From assembly GCA_034112105.1 (NCBI GenBank), contig JAWUVZ010000077.1, forward strand, positions 1 to 40,703: a DNA stretch of 40,703 bases, given 5' to 3'. Shown here in pieces: positions 1 through 8,895 of this stretch. Each line of letters begins with the position of its first letter. The stretch's first letter is position 1. This DNA comes from Glaciecola sp034112105 (GTDB taxonomy: Bacteria; Pseudomonadota; Gammaproteobacteria; Enterobacterales; Alteromonadaceae). Below the pieces are notes generated by a model, which was not told where the DNA came from, did no database searches, and saw only the letters and a program-made list of their open reading frames with translations. A program made the position numbers and the translations under genes.

Positions 1-574
1 TGAATGCATTCTCAGTATAGAAGTGATGTCCATAGAAAATAGTTTTAACCGCCTCAATTTCACTCTCTTCCAAGAATATATTCTCAGGTAGAAAAGGCTC
101 TCTCAAATCGACCAATAGAGAAACCCCCTCTTCAAACCACCTTGGCATTTCAAGGACCCAGTTCACCCAGCCAAGCCTTGTATATATCTCGGCATGAACA
201 AATTCATGCGCTATCACATCTACGTTCTGACCTTTCGGTCCAACAACAAGGCAAGTGCCAAACGGGCTGACATGAGGAGTAGCCGTTTCGGAAGCAAAAA
301 ACTTCCTAGACTCCTGTTTATTTTCGGTCAGTATTATCGTCGGTGAAGTTATTGTGGCACCAAAAGTATCATTGACCCTCTTTTCCCCCTCTCTTATAAA
401 GTCGAGAGATTCATGTGATTTCAAAGTGCCTTTTGCTATAAAAACATTTGGCCTCACTTCTTCATAGCCCAACAATTCTGGTATCTCGCAAGCAACAGCA
501 CCCCTAAAGACATATAGAGGAGTCCCTAATATGAGAGAACTTACTAAGATGTAAAAAACCGATATTTTCTTCAT
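1..574 (-). CDS. Secreted zinc-metallopeptidase-like protein, 3' end beyond window
   Basis: An open frame of 191 codons runs from an ATG at 574 off the left edge, so the C-terminus is missing. A Shine-Dalgarno AGGAAG lies just upstream of the ATG. The N-terminus is a hydrophobic signal peptide or anchor (residues 5-28). The diagnostic feature is HEFVH (His123, Glu124, His127), followed about 20 residues later by PRWFEEG (Glu148/149). This is the arrangement of gluzincin-type zinc peptidases, in which the HExxH histidines and a downstream glutamate hold the metal. Cys29 and Cys108 could form a disulfide. The role is probably an exported, membrane-proximal peptidase; the substrate is unknown. 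The motif is seen directly, while activity and family are inferred. Confidence 0.7.
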   Translation of the reverse strand, partial: MKKISVFYILVSSLILGTPLYVFRGAVACEIPELLGYEEVRPNVFIAKGTLKSHESLDFIREGEKRVNDTFGATITSPTIILTENKQESRKFFASETATPHVSPFGTCLVVGPKGQNVDVIAHEFVHAEIYTRLGWVNWVLEMPRWFEEGVSLLVDLREPFLPENIFLEESEIEAVKTIFYGHHFYTENAF

Positions 575-683
575 ACTTCTTCCTGGAAACTAACTTTGAG
601 CTAAGGGCCGGTAATACTGTGCAAAAATAGCTAAGCCGCGCAGTATCTCTATCCCACTTAACGTAGTGAACAACTTAAGTGTT

Positions 684-1193
684 TCATAAGGTGCGAGCAT
701 AAATATACCTAAGTACTGTTTCCGATTCGTCTTCCAACTCTACAGTTGAATGAAGGTTTGCGCCAATAGCTTCGATGATCCTTTTTGATGCGTTATTGCT
801 TTCGTAGCAATGAATGTGAATTTCAGAAATACCCATTTGTTGTGCTTTTTCGATGGTAAGCAACAGTAACCGCAATCCTAAACCTTTATTCCGATAACTT
901 GGCCTGACACCGAGACCAATATGGCCGCCAGCAAGTTTTAATGAATCGTTTAACGTGTGTCGTATATGTGAGCAACCAACAATTTGCTGATGTTCAACAA
1001 GCCAAAATGTTGTGTTTGGGACCATATGATTTAAAAGGTTTATACCGTTTGAGTAGTCCCATAATTTTTTAACGAGAGAGGCAAAGTCTGAGTAATCTAA
1101 ATCCATTGGGTAAGGATAACGCTCCTCGCTTCCCAATTCTTCGATGTAATCAATATAGCTTTTTTCGTACTCAACTAAAGGATTAATAAGCAT
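684..1193 (-). CDS. GNAT family N-acetyltransferase
   Basis: This 169-residue protein would transfer an acetyl group from acetyl-CoA to an unidentified amine. The acetyl-CoA-binding motif A is visible around residues 90-115: a beta strand GGHIGLGVRP followed by R-N-K-G-L-G and a long helix. A later stretch (HCYESNNASKRIIEAIGA) matches the motif-B region, where a residue change gives a new side-chain environment. The length is normal for a single-domain GNAT. There is no signal peptide, so it is cytoplasmic. The start is an ATG with only a weak ribosome site. It stands alone between the peptidase-like gene and a poorly coding region, so context does not reveal the substrate. Confidence 0.85.
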   Translation of the reverse strand: MLINPLVEYEKSYIDYIEELGSEERYPYPMDLDYSDFASLVKKLWDYSNGINLLNHMVPNTTFWLVEHQQIVGCSHIRHTLNDSLKLAGGHIGLGVRPSYRNKGLGLRLLLLTIEKAQQMGISEIHIHCYESNNASKRIIEAIGANLHSTVELEDESETVLRYIYARTL

Positions 1194-1294
1194 AAAAATT
1201 CTGAACAGAATATAACAATTTAATTTCGCGCCAGTGGGTAGTTTTTGTATTTATCATTTTTTCATTCCACCACTACGACCTGATATACATTTGA

Positions 1295-1507
1295 TTATGA
1301 CGCAATTATGCAAATAATTGCAAGGAGGCAAACTACCCAAAGAGTTGATATTCTGACTATGGGAAAAACCTTGTCAAAGTAAGGTAAGTGCAGGTTTGAT
1401 TGAAATTTTTTCATACTAATTGATGCGCTATCCCAAAAATGCAAAGTCCATGCTGCATGAACGTCCGGTTTCTTATATGTAGGATCGTTATCAGACTCAT
1501 TACTCAA
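1295..1507 (-). CDS. Doubtful small single-pass membrane protein
   Basis: This is an open frame of 70 codons that needs a TTG start; no ATG lies near the 5' end, and the first internal Met is residue 32. The C-terminal 20 residues form a convincing hydrophobic segment (VRISTLWVVCLLAIICIIAS), so the product would be a small tail-anchored or C-terminally anchored peptide. A weak AAAGAG sits a few bases upstream of the TTG. No family is recognised. The frame may be the leftover of a longer gene, because the surrounding 1194-1925 region is otherwise poor in coding signals. Treat as tentative. Confidence 0.25.
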   Translation of the reverse strand: MSNESDNDPTYKKPDVHAAWTLHFWDSASISMKKFQSNLHLPYFDKVFPIVRISTLWVVCLLAIICIIAS

Positions 1508-1821
1508 GGTCTCTTTCTGGCAAAAACTCCCCGTACAAATTCGAACAGTTATGTCCGCTTATGCCGTAAACTTGTCTGTCATGGTCATCGATAAAAACCT
1601 CATTTTTCGTAAAAAATGACAACTTAAATCTAGAAAATAGCTGCGTCCGCTTACATAGGTATACCCCACGATCAATTTTCACCTAAGCTCGACAAACAAC
1701 GCTAATGGCAATGTAAGAACCTTTTTCTTATATGTGCTTCGTCATTTACTCCATACGACATATACAAAATCTAAGTTTTAGCGTCGGTTGCAATCTAAAT
1801 AAGTCATTGTAAGAATATATC

Positions 1822-1844
1822 TAGTTATAATCTAATTATAACTA
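1822..1844. repeat. 9-bp perfect inverted repeat
   Basis: TAGTTATAA and TTATAACTA are exact reverse complements separated by TCTAA. The element sits in the gene-poor stretch beyond the PAS-gene terminator. It could be an operator or simply an AT-rich chance palindrome. It lacks a T-run and GC pairs, so it is not a good terminator. Confidence 0.35.
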
Positions 1845-1867
1845 CTTGACGCGTAAGGTGGGTGTAA

Positions 1868-1893
1868 AAAAGACCTCCAAATGAAGGTCTTTT
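1868..1893 (-). terminator. Rho-independent terminator of the PAS/coiled-coil gene
   Basis: A 9-bp stem (1868-1876 with 1885-1893, AAAAGACCT / AGGTCTTTT) with an 8-base loop is followed on the minus strand by a run of T. It lies about 30 bases past the stop codon at 1926, the right place to end transcription of that gene. Confidence 0.85.
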
Positions 1894-1925
1894 AGGCTCA
1901 CTATTAGCACGTTATTAAATATCGA

Positions 1926-4900
1926 TTAGCCGTGCAAATTCTCATAAATGACCCGCAATGTATTAGAGAATGAGCGTTTAGTGTTCGGCCAAGAAATCGA
2001 TATGTTATCAAGCATACCCGACCCGCAGTCGACTTCTAGGCGACTGACGACATCAAACAAAGCCTCCGCGTTTACTTTTTTACCAGTTTGAACAAGCTTC
2101 CTGGCGCCCCGTAAAATTTCACCATTATCATCTTGCATTACTGCATTATCCGTAGAGGTGATAGCTGTTTGTAGCTCAGAAATCAGCTCATTTAGCGCAG
2201 TAGCTAATGAATCCACCTGACCTTGCTGCTGCAAGTAAGGCAGCAAATCAAACCACATACTTGGATTTTCAGGCATTGGCATTTTCGCAATAGCCGACTC
2301 GGGTGCAGGTTGAGCATCCTCTTGCTGCTTGGATTTCAGTTGTTCTTGCGCTTGATGTAACTCTTCTTTATGTGCAGCGACAAGGGCGTCCTCCTGCTCT
2401 GCCAGTATATCTTCATTACTCTGCAACTGCTGCTGCGCTTGTTGCAGAGCCTGTTCTTTATCATCTAATTGTGCTTTACTTGACTGCAATTCACTTTCTA
2501 ATGTAGCTAATTGCTCTGCAAGACCTGACTGATTATTTTGTTGTTCACTCAAGCTCTGTTTACTTTGGTTATATTCTTGTTGAACGGCTTCTAACTGCGC
2601 CAATAACTGACCTTGTTTTTCCTCCATTGCCTGAATACTTTGTTCACGACCTAACAACGTGGCCTGTTGCTCTTCCACTTGCTTCTTCAGTGCAAGCTCT
2701 TGCTGCTCTTGTTGTTTAATATGCGCTTCAAGTTCTTCTTGCTGCGCCTTCGCATTGTTCAGTTCGTCTTGCAGCTTGTTCTCTGCCGACTGTGTCTGTG
2801 ATACTTGCGACTCAGCTTGCTGTAACTCACTTAGATTTCCTTGCAGCTTCTCTTGCAAACTCTGATTTTGTTGCTGTGCATCAATAAGTGCTTGCTGTAA
2901 TTGCTTTTTTTGTTCTTCAATTTGCTTGTGATGCGCTGTCCATTGCTCTTCGCTGCCCTCCAGCATTTCACGCTGCTTACTTGCTCTGCTTTCCACATCA
3001 GATAGTTCAACCGCTAATTGTTCTAGTTTCTGCTCTTGCTCAATACGCACCAACTTTTCCGCATCAGCTTGTTGTTGAATTTCGTCTAGCTTAGTCTGTG
3101 AATCTTGCAACTGCTGACGCTTAGCTTCTACTTCCTGCTTAAGTTGAGCCTGATGTTGCTCCCACTGTTTACCCGATTGCTCAATTTTGGCTTGTTGTGC
3201 AGCACTGTGCTGCTCAAATTCATTTAGTTCGCCCTGAAGCTTATCAAATAATTCTTGCTGGCGAAGCTTTTCTGCTTTTTCAGCTTCTGTTTGTTGTTTC
3301 GAATCGCTCAATATTTGTTCAGTCTCAAGCAGTTTTTGTTGTTTAGCCTTCAACTCTTCTTGCAGTTTCTGTTGCTCTCTCAAGCGTAAATCTTCCGCCT
3401 CTTTCATCTCTTGCAACTTGCGCTCTGCATGCTGCTCAGCCTCAGCTAACTCAGATTCGACACGTTTCATCTCTTCTTGTTGCTTGTACTTTTCTAGCTT
3501 CTCTTGTTCCGCAGTTTGTTTAGCCTCATCAAGTGCGAACTGCGTTTCTTGCAATACATTTTGCTTTTCTTCTAACTCTTCCATCAATTTGCTTTGTTGG
3601 GCTGCCATATCGCCTTTTTCTTGGTTAGACATCTCCTCAAACTTTAGCATCTCGTTTTGTAGATGCTCAACGTGGCGAACTTTATGAGTCAACTCAGACT
3701 GTGCAAGTTTGTAAGTTTGCTCAATCTCACGACGTTGTTTCTCGGCTTCTTCGCTCGCTTTACGCTGATGAATAAGCGCTTCTTTTAGTTTTTCACTATT
3801 ACTATCACTGGTATGTAATTGCTCTTGAAGACCTGTGATTTGCGAGCCCACTTCATTAATTTCTGCATCTTTATCGGTGATTGATTGTTTCAATGAATCG
3901 ATCTGAGTCACGTAAGCTTGCATTTTTTCTTGCTGTTGTTGTTGCTGCAACTGCAATTGCTTAGAATTTTCTTCACTGGCTTCAAGTTGCTGTTGTGCTT
4001 GTTGGAAGTTCTTCTCGCTTAATTGCAATTGGTTTGAAATTTCATTACGCTGACTTTGCAAATTGTCTACTTTCTTAGTTGAAAGTGCTAATTGCTCGTT
4101 TAGTGTGTTATTAACCTCTTGTGCTTCACTTAGCATTTCTCGACTCTGTGAGTACTGATGCTGCACTTTTTGAAGATTATCAGTTACGCTCTGGTGTTGT
4201 TCTTGCAGAGTTATGTATTCAATCTTAGCTTCTGATATTTCATCTTGAGCTAACTGAAGCTTGGTCTCTGTATCACGTAAGTCTTTAAGTTTCGTAGATA
4301 GCTGCTCATGACTTGACCGCAGCAATAACTGCTTTTCAGCCACTTCAAGCTCGGCTTCTTTGTGCGCCGTAATCGCTTCTAATCGCGCCTGATCAGCTTG
4401 AATTATTTCAGTCAAGTCAGTCCACATACACAGGATTGAATCGAATTCTTTACCCTTATAGACAGGAATGTAAGTCGCATGACAAGGGCGTAATTTCAAG
4501 CCAACTTTATGTTCCCAATTAATGGATTTCGCTCTACCATCATATTTAACTTTGTTGACAATACGCTCTAATTCATAAGCTTCCCCTTCATCTTTATTGA
4601 GGTCGAGTGAATGCGGTGCGAATCCCCATAAATCATCTTCATTCTCAACACCAAAAAACTCACAAGCGGCGGGATTCACACTCGAAAAGCCTTTTTCATC
4701 CAAAATTGCCATTGGCATGCTGCTATGCTCAAGAAGACCGTGGAATTTATCTTCTTGGAATTGCTCGCCTGAACGATCTGAAATCCAACAAACGTACTGT
4801 TCTTTCTCTTTATCAAACAAGTCTATGTGCAGTTCACTAGGGTGCATCACTTCATTTTTGCCACGTAAACTAGTATGAAAATCACGTAATCGACCAGTTT

Positions 4901-6515
4901 GATGTAGCTGTTTAGCAACCCTAGCTGCAGCGTCGGCATCGCTGAACAACTGATAAAACGTCCCTTTTTTAAGCTCTTTCTCGTTTAACCCTAAACGCTC
5001 CGTCATAGCCGTGTTTGCATGCACAATCCTATCATCTGAATCAACAGTCGCGACTGCAATTGGTGCAATATCTAGTAAATTAGAAAAGTGTGCTCGCTCT
5101 GATTCTAGCTGACGCTGAGTTTCAGTTAGTAAGGTTAAATCTTGGAACATACCAGCAAAACCAACGCGTTGATTTTTATCATCACCAAAGGCTTGTAACG
5201 TAACTCGCAGATGCAACGCTGTATTCCCATCATTGGTATTTCTGAAACCTTGAGGTGTATCCGCTGAGAAATGGTTTGCATCCTGATTTTTACCTACTTT
5301 TCCAGTAAACTCACGATTTAATGCTCTACCGATTGTGACAGGCGTATCGTCTGGATTATGCAAAATGTTAATGTCTTCAGGTACTAAGTTCAGCAAATCA
5401 AAACGTTTATTTTTTATGTCAACTAAACGCACACCGAACATACGTTCAAATGGATTATTAACAGATGTAATGCGACATTCATCATCGAGTATATAGACAG
5501 GATGCAGCGATACATTCAACATCGCTTTTACTTTCTGTTCACTAGCATATTCTTTTCTTTGATTTTGGCGGATCTCGGTTTCATCAATAACCAAGAGTTT
5601 GAATGCCGTCGACTTACCTTTACTATTTTTCGCGATACTAATGGCGACAATGCGCACAGGAACTTTAAATTCTAGTGACTGTAATACGCTCTTAAAATCA
5701 ATCTCATGCTGCTCTTTTGCAAGTTCAAAAGACTGTTTCCAAAACGTGATATTGTTAGGACATACTAACTGAAGCAGCTTCTCAAAGTCCCCAGAAACTT
5801 CCTCGCTGTAGCCTAAAATAGCAGATAATATCGGATTTGCTTGAAAACTTTCAGATTCGAAATCAATAGACATTTGACCTAAATAAAGGTGTTCAGTGAG
5901 TTGATTAAGCTCATCTAGATTAATCTTTGCTTCTTTGAGTTCTTTTTCGTAATTATTAACATCTTCAAGACAGACAATAAAAGCAACGCCATCATACAGC
6001 GAGTCGTTTTTTGTAATAGTTAGACGCAGCGCCATATTACTTGAAGGAGCTGTCACCACTATTTTAACCACTTCATTACCATTGATTGCTTTGGTGATTG
6101 CTGCTTTTGATTCTTCTTTAAACAAACCAACAAGTGGCTGATTCAAGAGTCTACTTTTCTCACGTCCGAGCAATTTTGCAGCCGGGTTAGTCAATTTAAC
6201 AACATTCCCTCGTAAACCAACAAGTATGAGTCCAGTACTCATCTTATTCAAAATTTCGTCTTTATGAGCAACCACTTCATCATGTATTTCAATGATGTTA
6301 TCTTTGGATTTCATGTTCACAAAAGCATAGATGGTAAGACAAAGAAACAAAATTAGTAACGCAATTGCAGAATAAGCGACCAAACTCAAGGTAGCTTCGT
6401 CTTGGCGTGCTAATTTTTCACCTAACGCGAAGCATGCCGGACTGATAAAAAGCAGCGTGAAGAAAGCAACGTGCTTTGTTGAAGAAAAAATTGAGATTAG
6501 CAAGTGTCGTAGCAT
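1926..6515 (-). CDS. Giant multi-PAS, long coiled-coil membrane sensor with degenerate Hpt-like C-terminus
   Basis: This protein of about 1529 residues was read from the ATG at 6515; a TTG at 6530 would add five residues but has no ribosome site. Two hydrophobic segments (about 15-31 and 44-67) anchor it in the inner membrane. Then come about five PAS-like modules (about 90-185, 210-313, 327-463, 477-580 and 592-705), the first and fourth with the clear N/A-A-x-x-x-LG signature. A Gln/Glu-rich coiled coil follows from about 707 to 1400. The last 120 residues (about 1410-1529) read like a helical Hpt domain, but the phospho-accepting His position appears to be Arg (GARKL, about 1472). No histidine-kinase core, HATPase, GGDEF, EAL or methyl-accepting domain is visible, so it probably senses and scaffolds rather than catalyses. 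It lies downstream of pdsR-pdsS on the same strand with a 220-bp gap that may hold its own promoter. The domain count is by eye. Confidence 0.85.
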   Translation of the reverse strand: MLRHLLISIFSSTKHVAFFTLLFISPACFALGEKLARQDEATLSLVAYSAIALLILFLCLTIYAFVNMKSKDNIIEIHDEVVAHKDEILNKMSTGLILVGLRGNVVKLTNPAAKLLGREKSRLLNQPLVGLFKEESKAAITKAINGNEVVKIVVTAPSSNMALRLTITKNDSLYDGVAFIVCLEDVNNYEKELKEAKINLDELNQLTEHLYLGQMSIDFESESFQANPILSAILGYSEEVSGDFEKLLQLVCPNNITFWKQSFELAKEQHEIDFKSVLQSLEFKVPVRIVAISIAKNSKGKSTAFKLLVIDETEIRQNQRKEYASEQKVKAMLNVSLHPVYILDDECRITSVNNPFERMFGVRLVDIKNKRFDLLNLVPEDINILHNPDDTPVTIGRALNREFTGKVGKNQDANHFSADTPQGFRNTNDGNTALHLRVTLQAFGDDKNQRVGFAGMFQDLTLLTETQRQLESERAHFSNLLDIAPIAVATVDSDDRIVHANTAMTERLGLNEKELKKGTFYQLFSDADAAARVAKQLHQTGRLRDFHTSLRGKNEVMHPSELHIDLFDKEKEQYVCWISDRSGEQFQEDKFHGLLEHSSMPMAILDEKGFSSVNPAACEFFGVENEDDLWGFAPHSLDLNKDEGEAYELERIVNKVKYDGRAKSINWEHKVGLKLRPCHATYIPVYKGKEFDSILCMWTDLTEIIQADQARLEAITAHKEAELEVAEKQLLLRSSHEQLSTKLKDLRDTETKLQLAQDEISEAKIEYITLQEQHQSVTDNLQKVQHQYSQSREMLSEAQEVNNTLNEQLALSTKKVDNLQSQRNEISNQLQLSEKNFQQAQQQLEASEENSKQLQLQQQQQQEKMQAYVTQIDSLKQSITDKDAEINEVGSQITGLQEQLHTSDSNSEKLKEALIHQRKASEEAEKQRREIEQTYKLAQSELTHKVRHVEHLQNEMLKFEEMSNQEKGDMAAQQSKLMEELEEKQNVLQETQFALDEAKQTAEQEKLEKYKQQEEMKRVESELAEAEQHAERKLQEMKEAEDLRLREQQKLQEELKAKQQKLLETEQILSDSKQQTEAEKAEKLRQQELFDKLQGELNEFEQHSAAQQAKIEQSGKQWEQHQAQLKQEVEAKRQQLQDSQTKLDEIQQQADAEKLVRIEQEQKLEQLAVELSDVESRASKQREMLEGSEEQWTAHHKQIEEQKKQLQQALIDAQQQNQSLQEKLQGNLSELQQAESQVSQTQSAENKLQDELNNAKAQQEELEAHIKQQEQQELALKKQVEEQQATLLGREQSIQAMEEKQGQLLAQLEAVQQEYNQSKQSLSEQQNNQSGLAEQLATLESELQSSKAQLDDKEQALQQAQQQLQSNEDILAEQEDALVAAHKEELHQAQEQLKSKQQEDAQPAPESAIAKMPMPENPSMWFDLLPYLQQQGQVDSLATALNELISELQTAITSTDNAVMQDDNGEILRGARKLVQTGKKVNAEALFDVVSRLEVDCGSGMLDNISISWPNTKRSFSNTLRVIYENLHG

Positions 6516-6628
6516 CTTGAAGGTGTCCAAAGAAAATAAGTTAATATCCTAGGAAACAATTTACATCGTGAGCATCAACTTAAAAACAGTCAATTGGCAT
6601 CTAGTGTATATTTATAAATAACTAATAA

Positions 6629-6664
6629 GCCACATCTGTCGCACAAAATGTCACAAAGCCAACA
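6629..6664. promoter_or_regulatory. Tandem CxCACA-type repeats upstream of the PAS gene
   Basis: On the plus strand GCCACA (6629), CGCACA (6640) and GTCACA (6650) follow each other at 11 and 10 bp, with GCCAACA at 6658. The spacing and the GCCAC core resemble the array before pdsO. Tandem sites one helical turn apart are how OmpR-family regulators usually bind. A PdsR role is inference. Confidence 0.35.
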
Positions 6665-6707
6665 AGTCGGATGACTTTATGATTCCTGCGCCAGGGTCAT
6701 GATAGTT

Positions 6708-6722
6708 GTTTCATCATGAAAC
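6708..6722. promoter_or_regulatory. 15-bp palindrome downstream of pdsS
   Basis: GTTTCATCATGAAAC has perfect 7-bp arms around one central base. It lies 14 bp past the pdsS stop and about 200 bp before the PAS gene. It has no T-run, so it reads as a possible protein-binding site rather than a terminator. Confidence 0.3.
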
Positions 6723-6735
6723 TGTATCGGCAGAC

Positions 6736-8895
6736 TTAACTAAATTTAAAACTTATTGTCACTACAACACCCGATTCATCCATTTTATTGTCAATATTAA
6801 TCTCGGCATGATGGAAAAGTGCAATTATTTTAGCTATATACAAACCTAGGCCCAAATGTGGCTGCTCGGAACTTTGCTCTTTTCTAATTGAAATCATCGA
6901 GCCTAAAAGCTCTTTTTGCATATTTTTTGGTAACATTGGGCCCTGATTACTAATGCAAATTTCAAACGCATCTGGGTTTCCTTTAAGAGTAAACTTAATG
7001 ACTGAATCAACAGGACTAAATTCAACAGCGTTTGCAACAATTTTATCTAACATTTGGGCAAAGAGCTCAGGGGAGCCCGATATTATCTGTTTTTGTAACT
7101 CAACCTTGAGTAAAAACTGCCTTGTAGGATAGGCGAGACGATAACCTTCTGAGCAGCCGGTCAGCACGTCCTCTAAACTAAATTGTTCAATATCACTGCG
7201 CTGAATAGCTTGCTCTAGACGAGTTGCTTCACTCATGTTGGTCAGTATTTTACTGAGTCTCTTAATTCCCTCTTTCGCCCTATCTATATAGGCTTGATTA
7301 TCGGATGAATGCTGCTCAAGCGACAGATTATCCAGTGATGAGTTAACAATTGCGACGGGCGTTCTTAGTTCATGCGACAAACGCGACGCCATATTTTCCA
7401 AATAGCTGTTGTACTGGTTTAGTTTAGACAACACATTATTGAAGGTGCGACTTAAGTCGCCAATTTCATCATTGGTAGGCGACGATTTAATTTCTCCCAC
7501 TATTTTGCCTGAACTATCAATGGCGCTTTCTGCTTCATTTCTTAGTTTGCGAATTCGCCATGAAATTCGAGACGCTAATAAAAATAAGGAGAGAGTTCCG
7601 AAGACAATAACCGCTAAAATAAAGTGAAATTGCTGTTCTAAGGCCTGGTTTCGTAATGTTCTTATACCATTAGTCGTTTGCTCAACGACCACAGCTCCCA
7701 TCACTTGCTCATCTATGTATATCGGATGTGCAGCTGACAAAACAACCGCTTTTTTGTCCGCACTCAAACGCCACAAACTACTTGGTATGCCATCCAAAGC
7801 CTCCTCAACATCATTACCTTCAAGCGCATATGCGTTGTCTAGATCATCCACAAAATCAGCAGGGGGCTTAGTCAGGATGGTGTAATAAATAGGCAGCAAC
7901 CATTCGTTTTCAACATACTGCCACCAGCTTTCCGGGCTTCCTTTTTTAGCGCCCTGTGCTTGCACTCCGCTTGAGCTTTGTATCTCGCCCGACTTAGCCA
8001 GAACTCGCCTATGTTTATCAATTACCCAGACTCGTGCATTGGCATACTTTAACCCTTTTAATATATTTTCAATGTCCGGTGAAGGTACTAGTACCGTGCC
8101 CAATGACTCTTTTTTTGCAGGGTCTGAAGTACCTAATGTGTATTTTGCAAAACCAGTTTGCGGGTCATCTATGTCAGTTATAGCAAAAGCGATTTTACTC
8201 GACATCATATCAACCGGTAGACGCAACTCTACGTTATAGCCCCTTGATGTTTGTTGCCAATAGCCTTGAATTTTAGTCTCTAGGCGATCTGGTTGAATAC
8301 GTTGAGTGCCAGACTTAAGTAAATAGGCGCTAACCCACCCAGACTGCATGGGCGCAATAACATAACGCTTGAAATCACCTTTACTGTCTATCATCGCGGC
8401 CTGTAAATAATCGTTACGGTCAATTAGCAGACTATTGCTCGCTCGGAAGACCAAGTTGTCATCCGAGACTTCAAATACCGCATATAGAAACCTGTCATAA
8501 CGACCAATCATGTGCTTAAAAGTCAAACTTTGTGGACGGTATGTTTGCTGAATTTCAATTAGATTTTGTTCTGCGTAGTGCAGTTTAAAAGTTTGATATT
8601 CATCCCAGTCAGAGACATCACCGTCAAGCTGAATAGGAAAGTTGATACTATGTGCATACAAATCTGTCCCCGGCCTTACATCATTTATAAAAGAAGATTG
8701 TTGATCAAATAGCTTAGGCCTTTCATGCAGCGCAGTTGCGACCGCACGAGCAGTTCCTACCATCGTTTGTTCTTGACCAATTCGCAGGTAAGTTTCTAAT
8801 TCCCAAACGTATTGATATGCCAAATATGGAATTGTAAATAAGAATGATGAGAAAAAGAGAAGCTGAATGCGTAATCCAATGCGCCACTTTGTCAT
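6736..8895 (-). CDS. pdsS: Membrane sensor histidine kinase, dedicated-sortase-system type (PdsS-like)
   Basis: The protein has 719 residues: a membrane segment at about 10-32, a large periplasmic region, a second membrane segment at about 423-441, HAMP at about 443-495, and a kinase core. The phospho-accepting His508 sits in SRLSHELRTP, the N-box Asn is 622 and the G2 box is LGLGLYIAK (681-689). The G1 box reads N650-Q-G-P, with Asn in place of the usual Asp. The periplasmic region begins with a stretch like a CBM9 carbohydrate-binding fold (IQLDGDVSDW, about 88-97), so it may sense a polysaccharide or other envelope ligand. The architecture and size match the family called proteobacterial dedicated sortase system histidine kinase. 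It overlaps pdsR by four bases (ATGA), so the two are co-transcribed. The family assignment is from memory of the architecture and of the neighbouring genes. Confidence 0.75.
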   Translation of the reverse strand: MTKWRIGLRIQLLFFSSFLFTIPYLAYQYVWELETYLRIGQEQTMVGTARAVATALHERPKLFDQQSSFINDVRPGTDLYAHSINFPIQLDGDVSDWDEYQTFKLHYAEQNLIEIQQTYRPQSLTFKHMIGRYDRFLYAVFEVSDDNLVFRASNSLLIDRNDYLQAAMIDSKGDFKRYVIAPMQSGWVSAYLLKSGTQRIQPDRLETKIQGYWQQTSRGYNVELRLPVDMMSSKIAFAITDIDDPQTGFAKYTLGTSDPAKKESLGTVLVPSPDIENILKGLKYANARVWVIDKHRRVLAKSGEIQSSSGVQAQGAKKGSPESWWQYVENEWLLPIYYTILTKPPADFVDDLDNAYALEGNDVEEALDGIPSSLWRLSADKKAVVLSAAHPIYIDEQVMGAVVVEQTTNGIRTLRNQALEQQFHFILAVIVFGTLSLFLLASRISWRIRKLRNEAESAIDSSGKIVGEIKSSPTNDEIGDLSRTFNNVLSKLNQYNSYLENMASRLSHELRTPVAIVNSSLDNLSLEQHSSDNQAYIDRAKEGIKRLSKILTNMSEATRLEQAIQRSDIEQFSLEDVLTGCSEGYRLAYPTRQFLLKVELQKQIISGSPELFAQMLDKIVANAVEFSPVDSVIKFTLKGNPDAFEICISNQGPMLPKNMQKELLGSMISIRKEQSSEQPHLGLGLYIAKIIALFHHAEINIDNKMDESGVVVTISFKFS

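Noticed and set aside
614..646. Imperfect inverted repeat (ATACTG...CAGTAT) downstream of the GNAT gene
   Set aside because: It has a mismatch in the minus-strand RNA and no T-run, so it is not a convincing terminator.
1500..1682. 60-codon minus-strand frame with a GTG start overlapping the small ORF at 1295-1507
   Set aside because: No ribosome site, no family, biased toward chance openness; it may be part of a decayed gene, but I cannot support it.
2303..4878. Several plus-strand frames over the PAS/coiled-coil gene, rich in Cys and Ser
   Set aside because: These are shadows of Gln/Glu-rich codons on the other strand; no ribosome site or recognisable domain.
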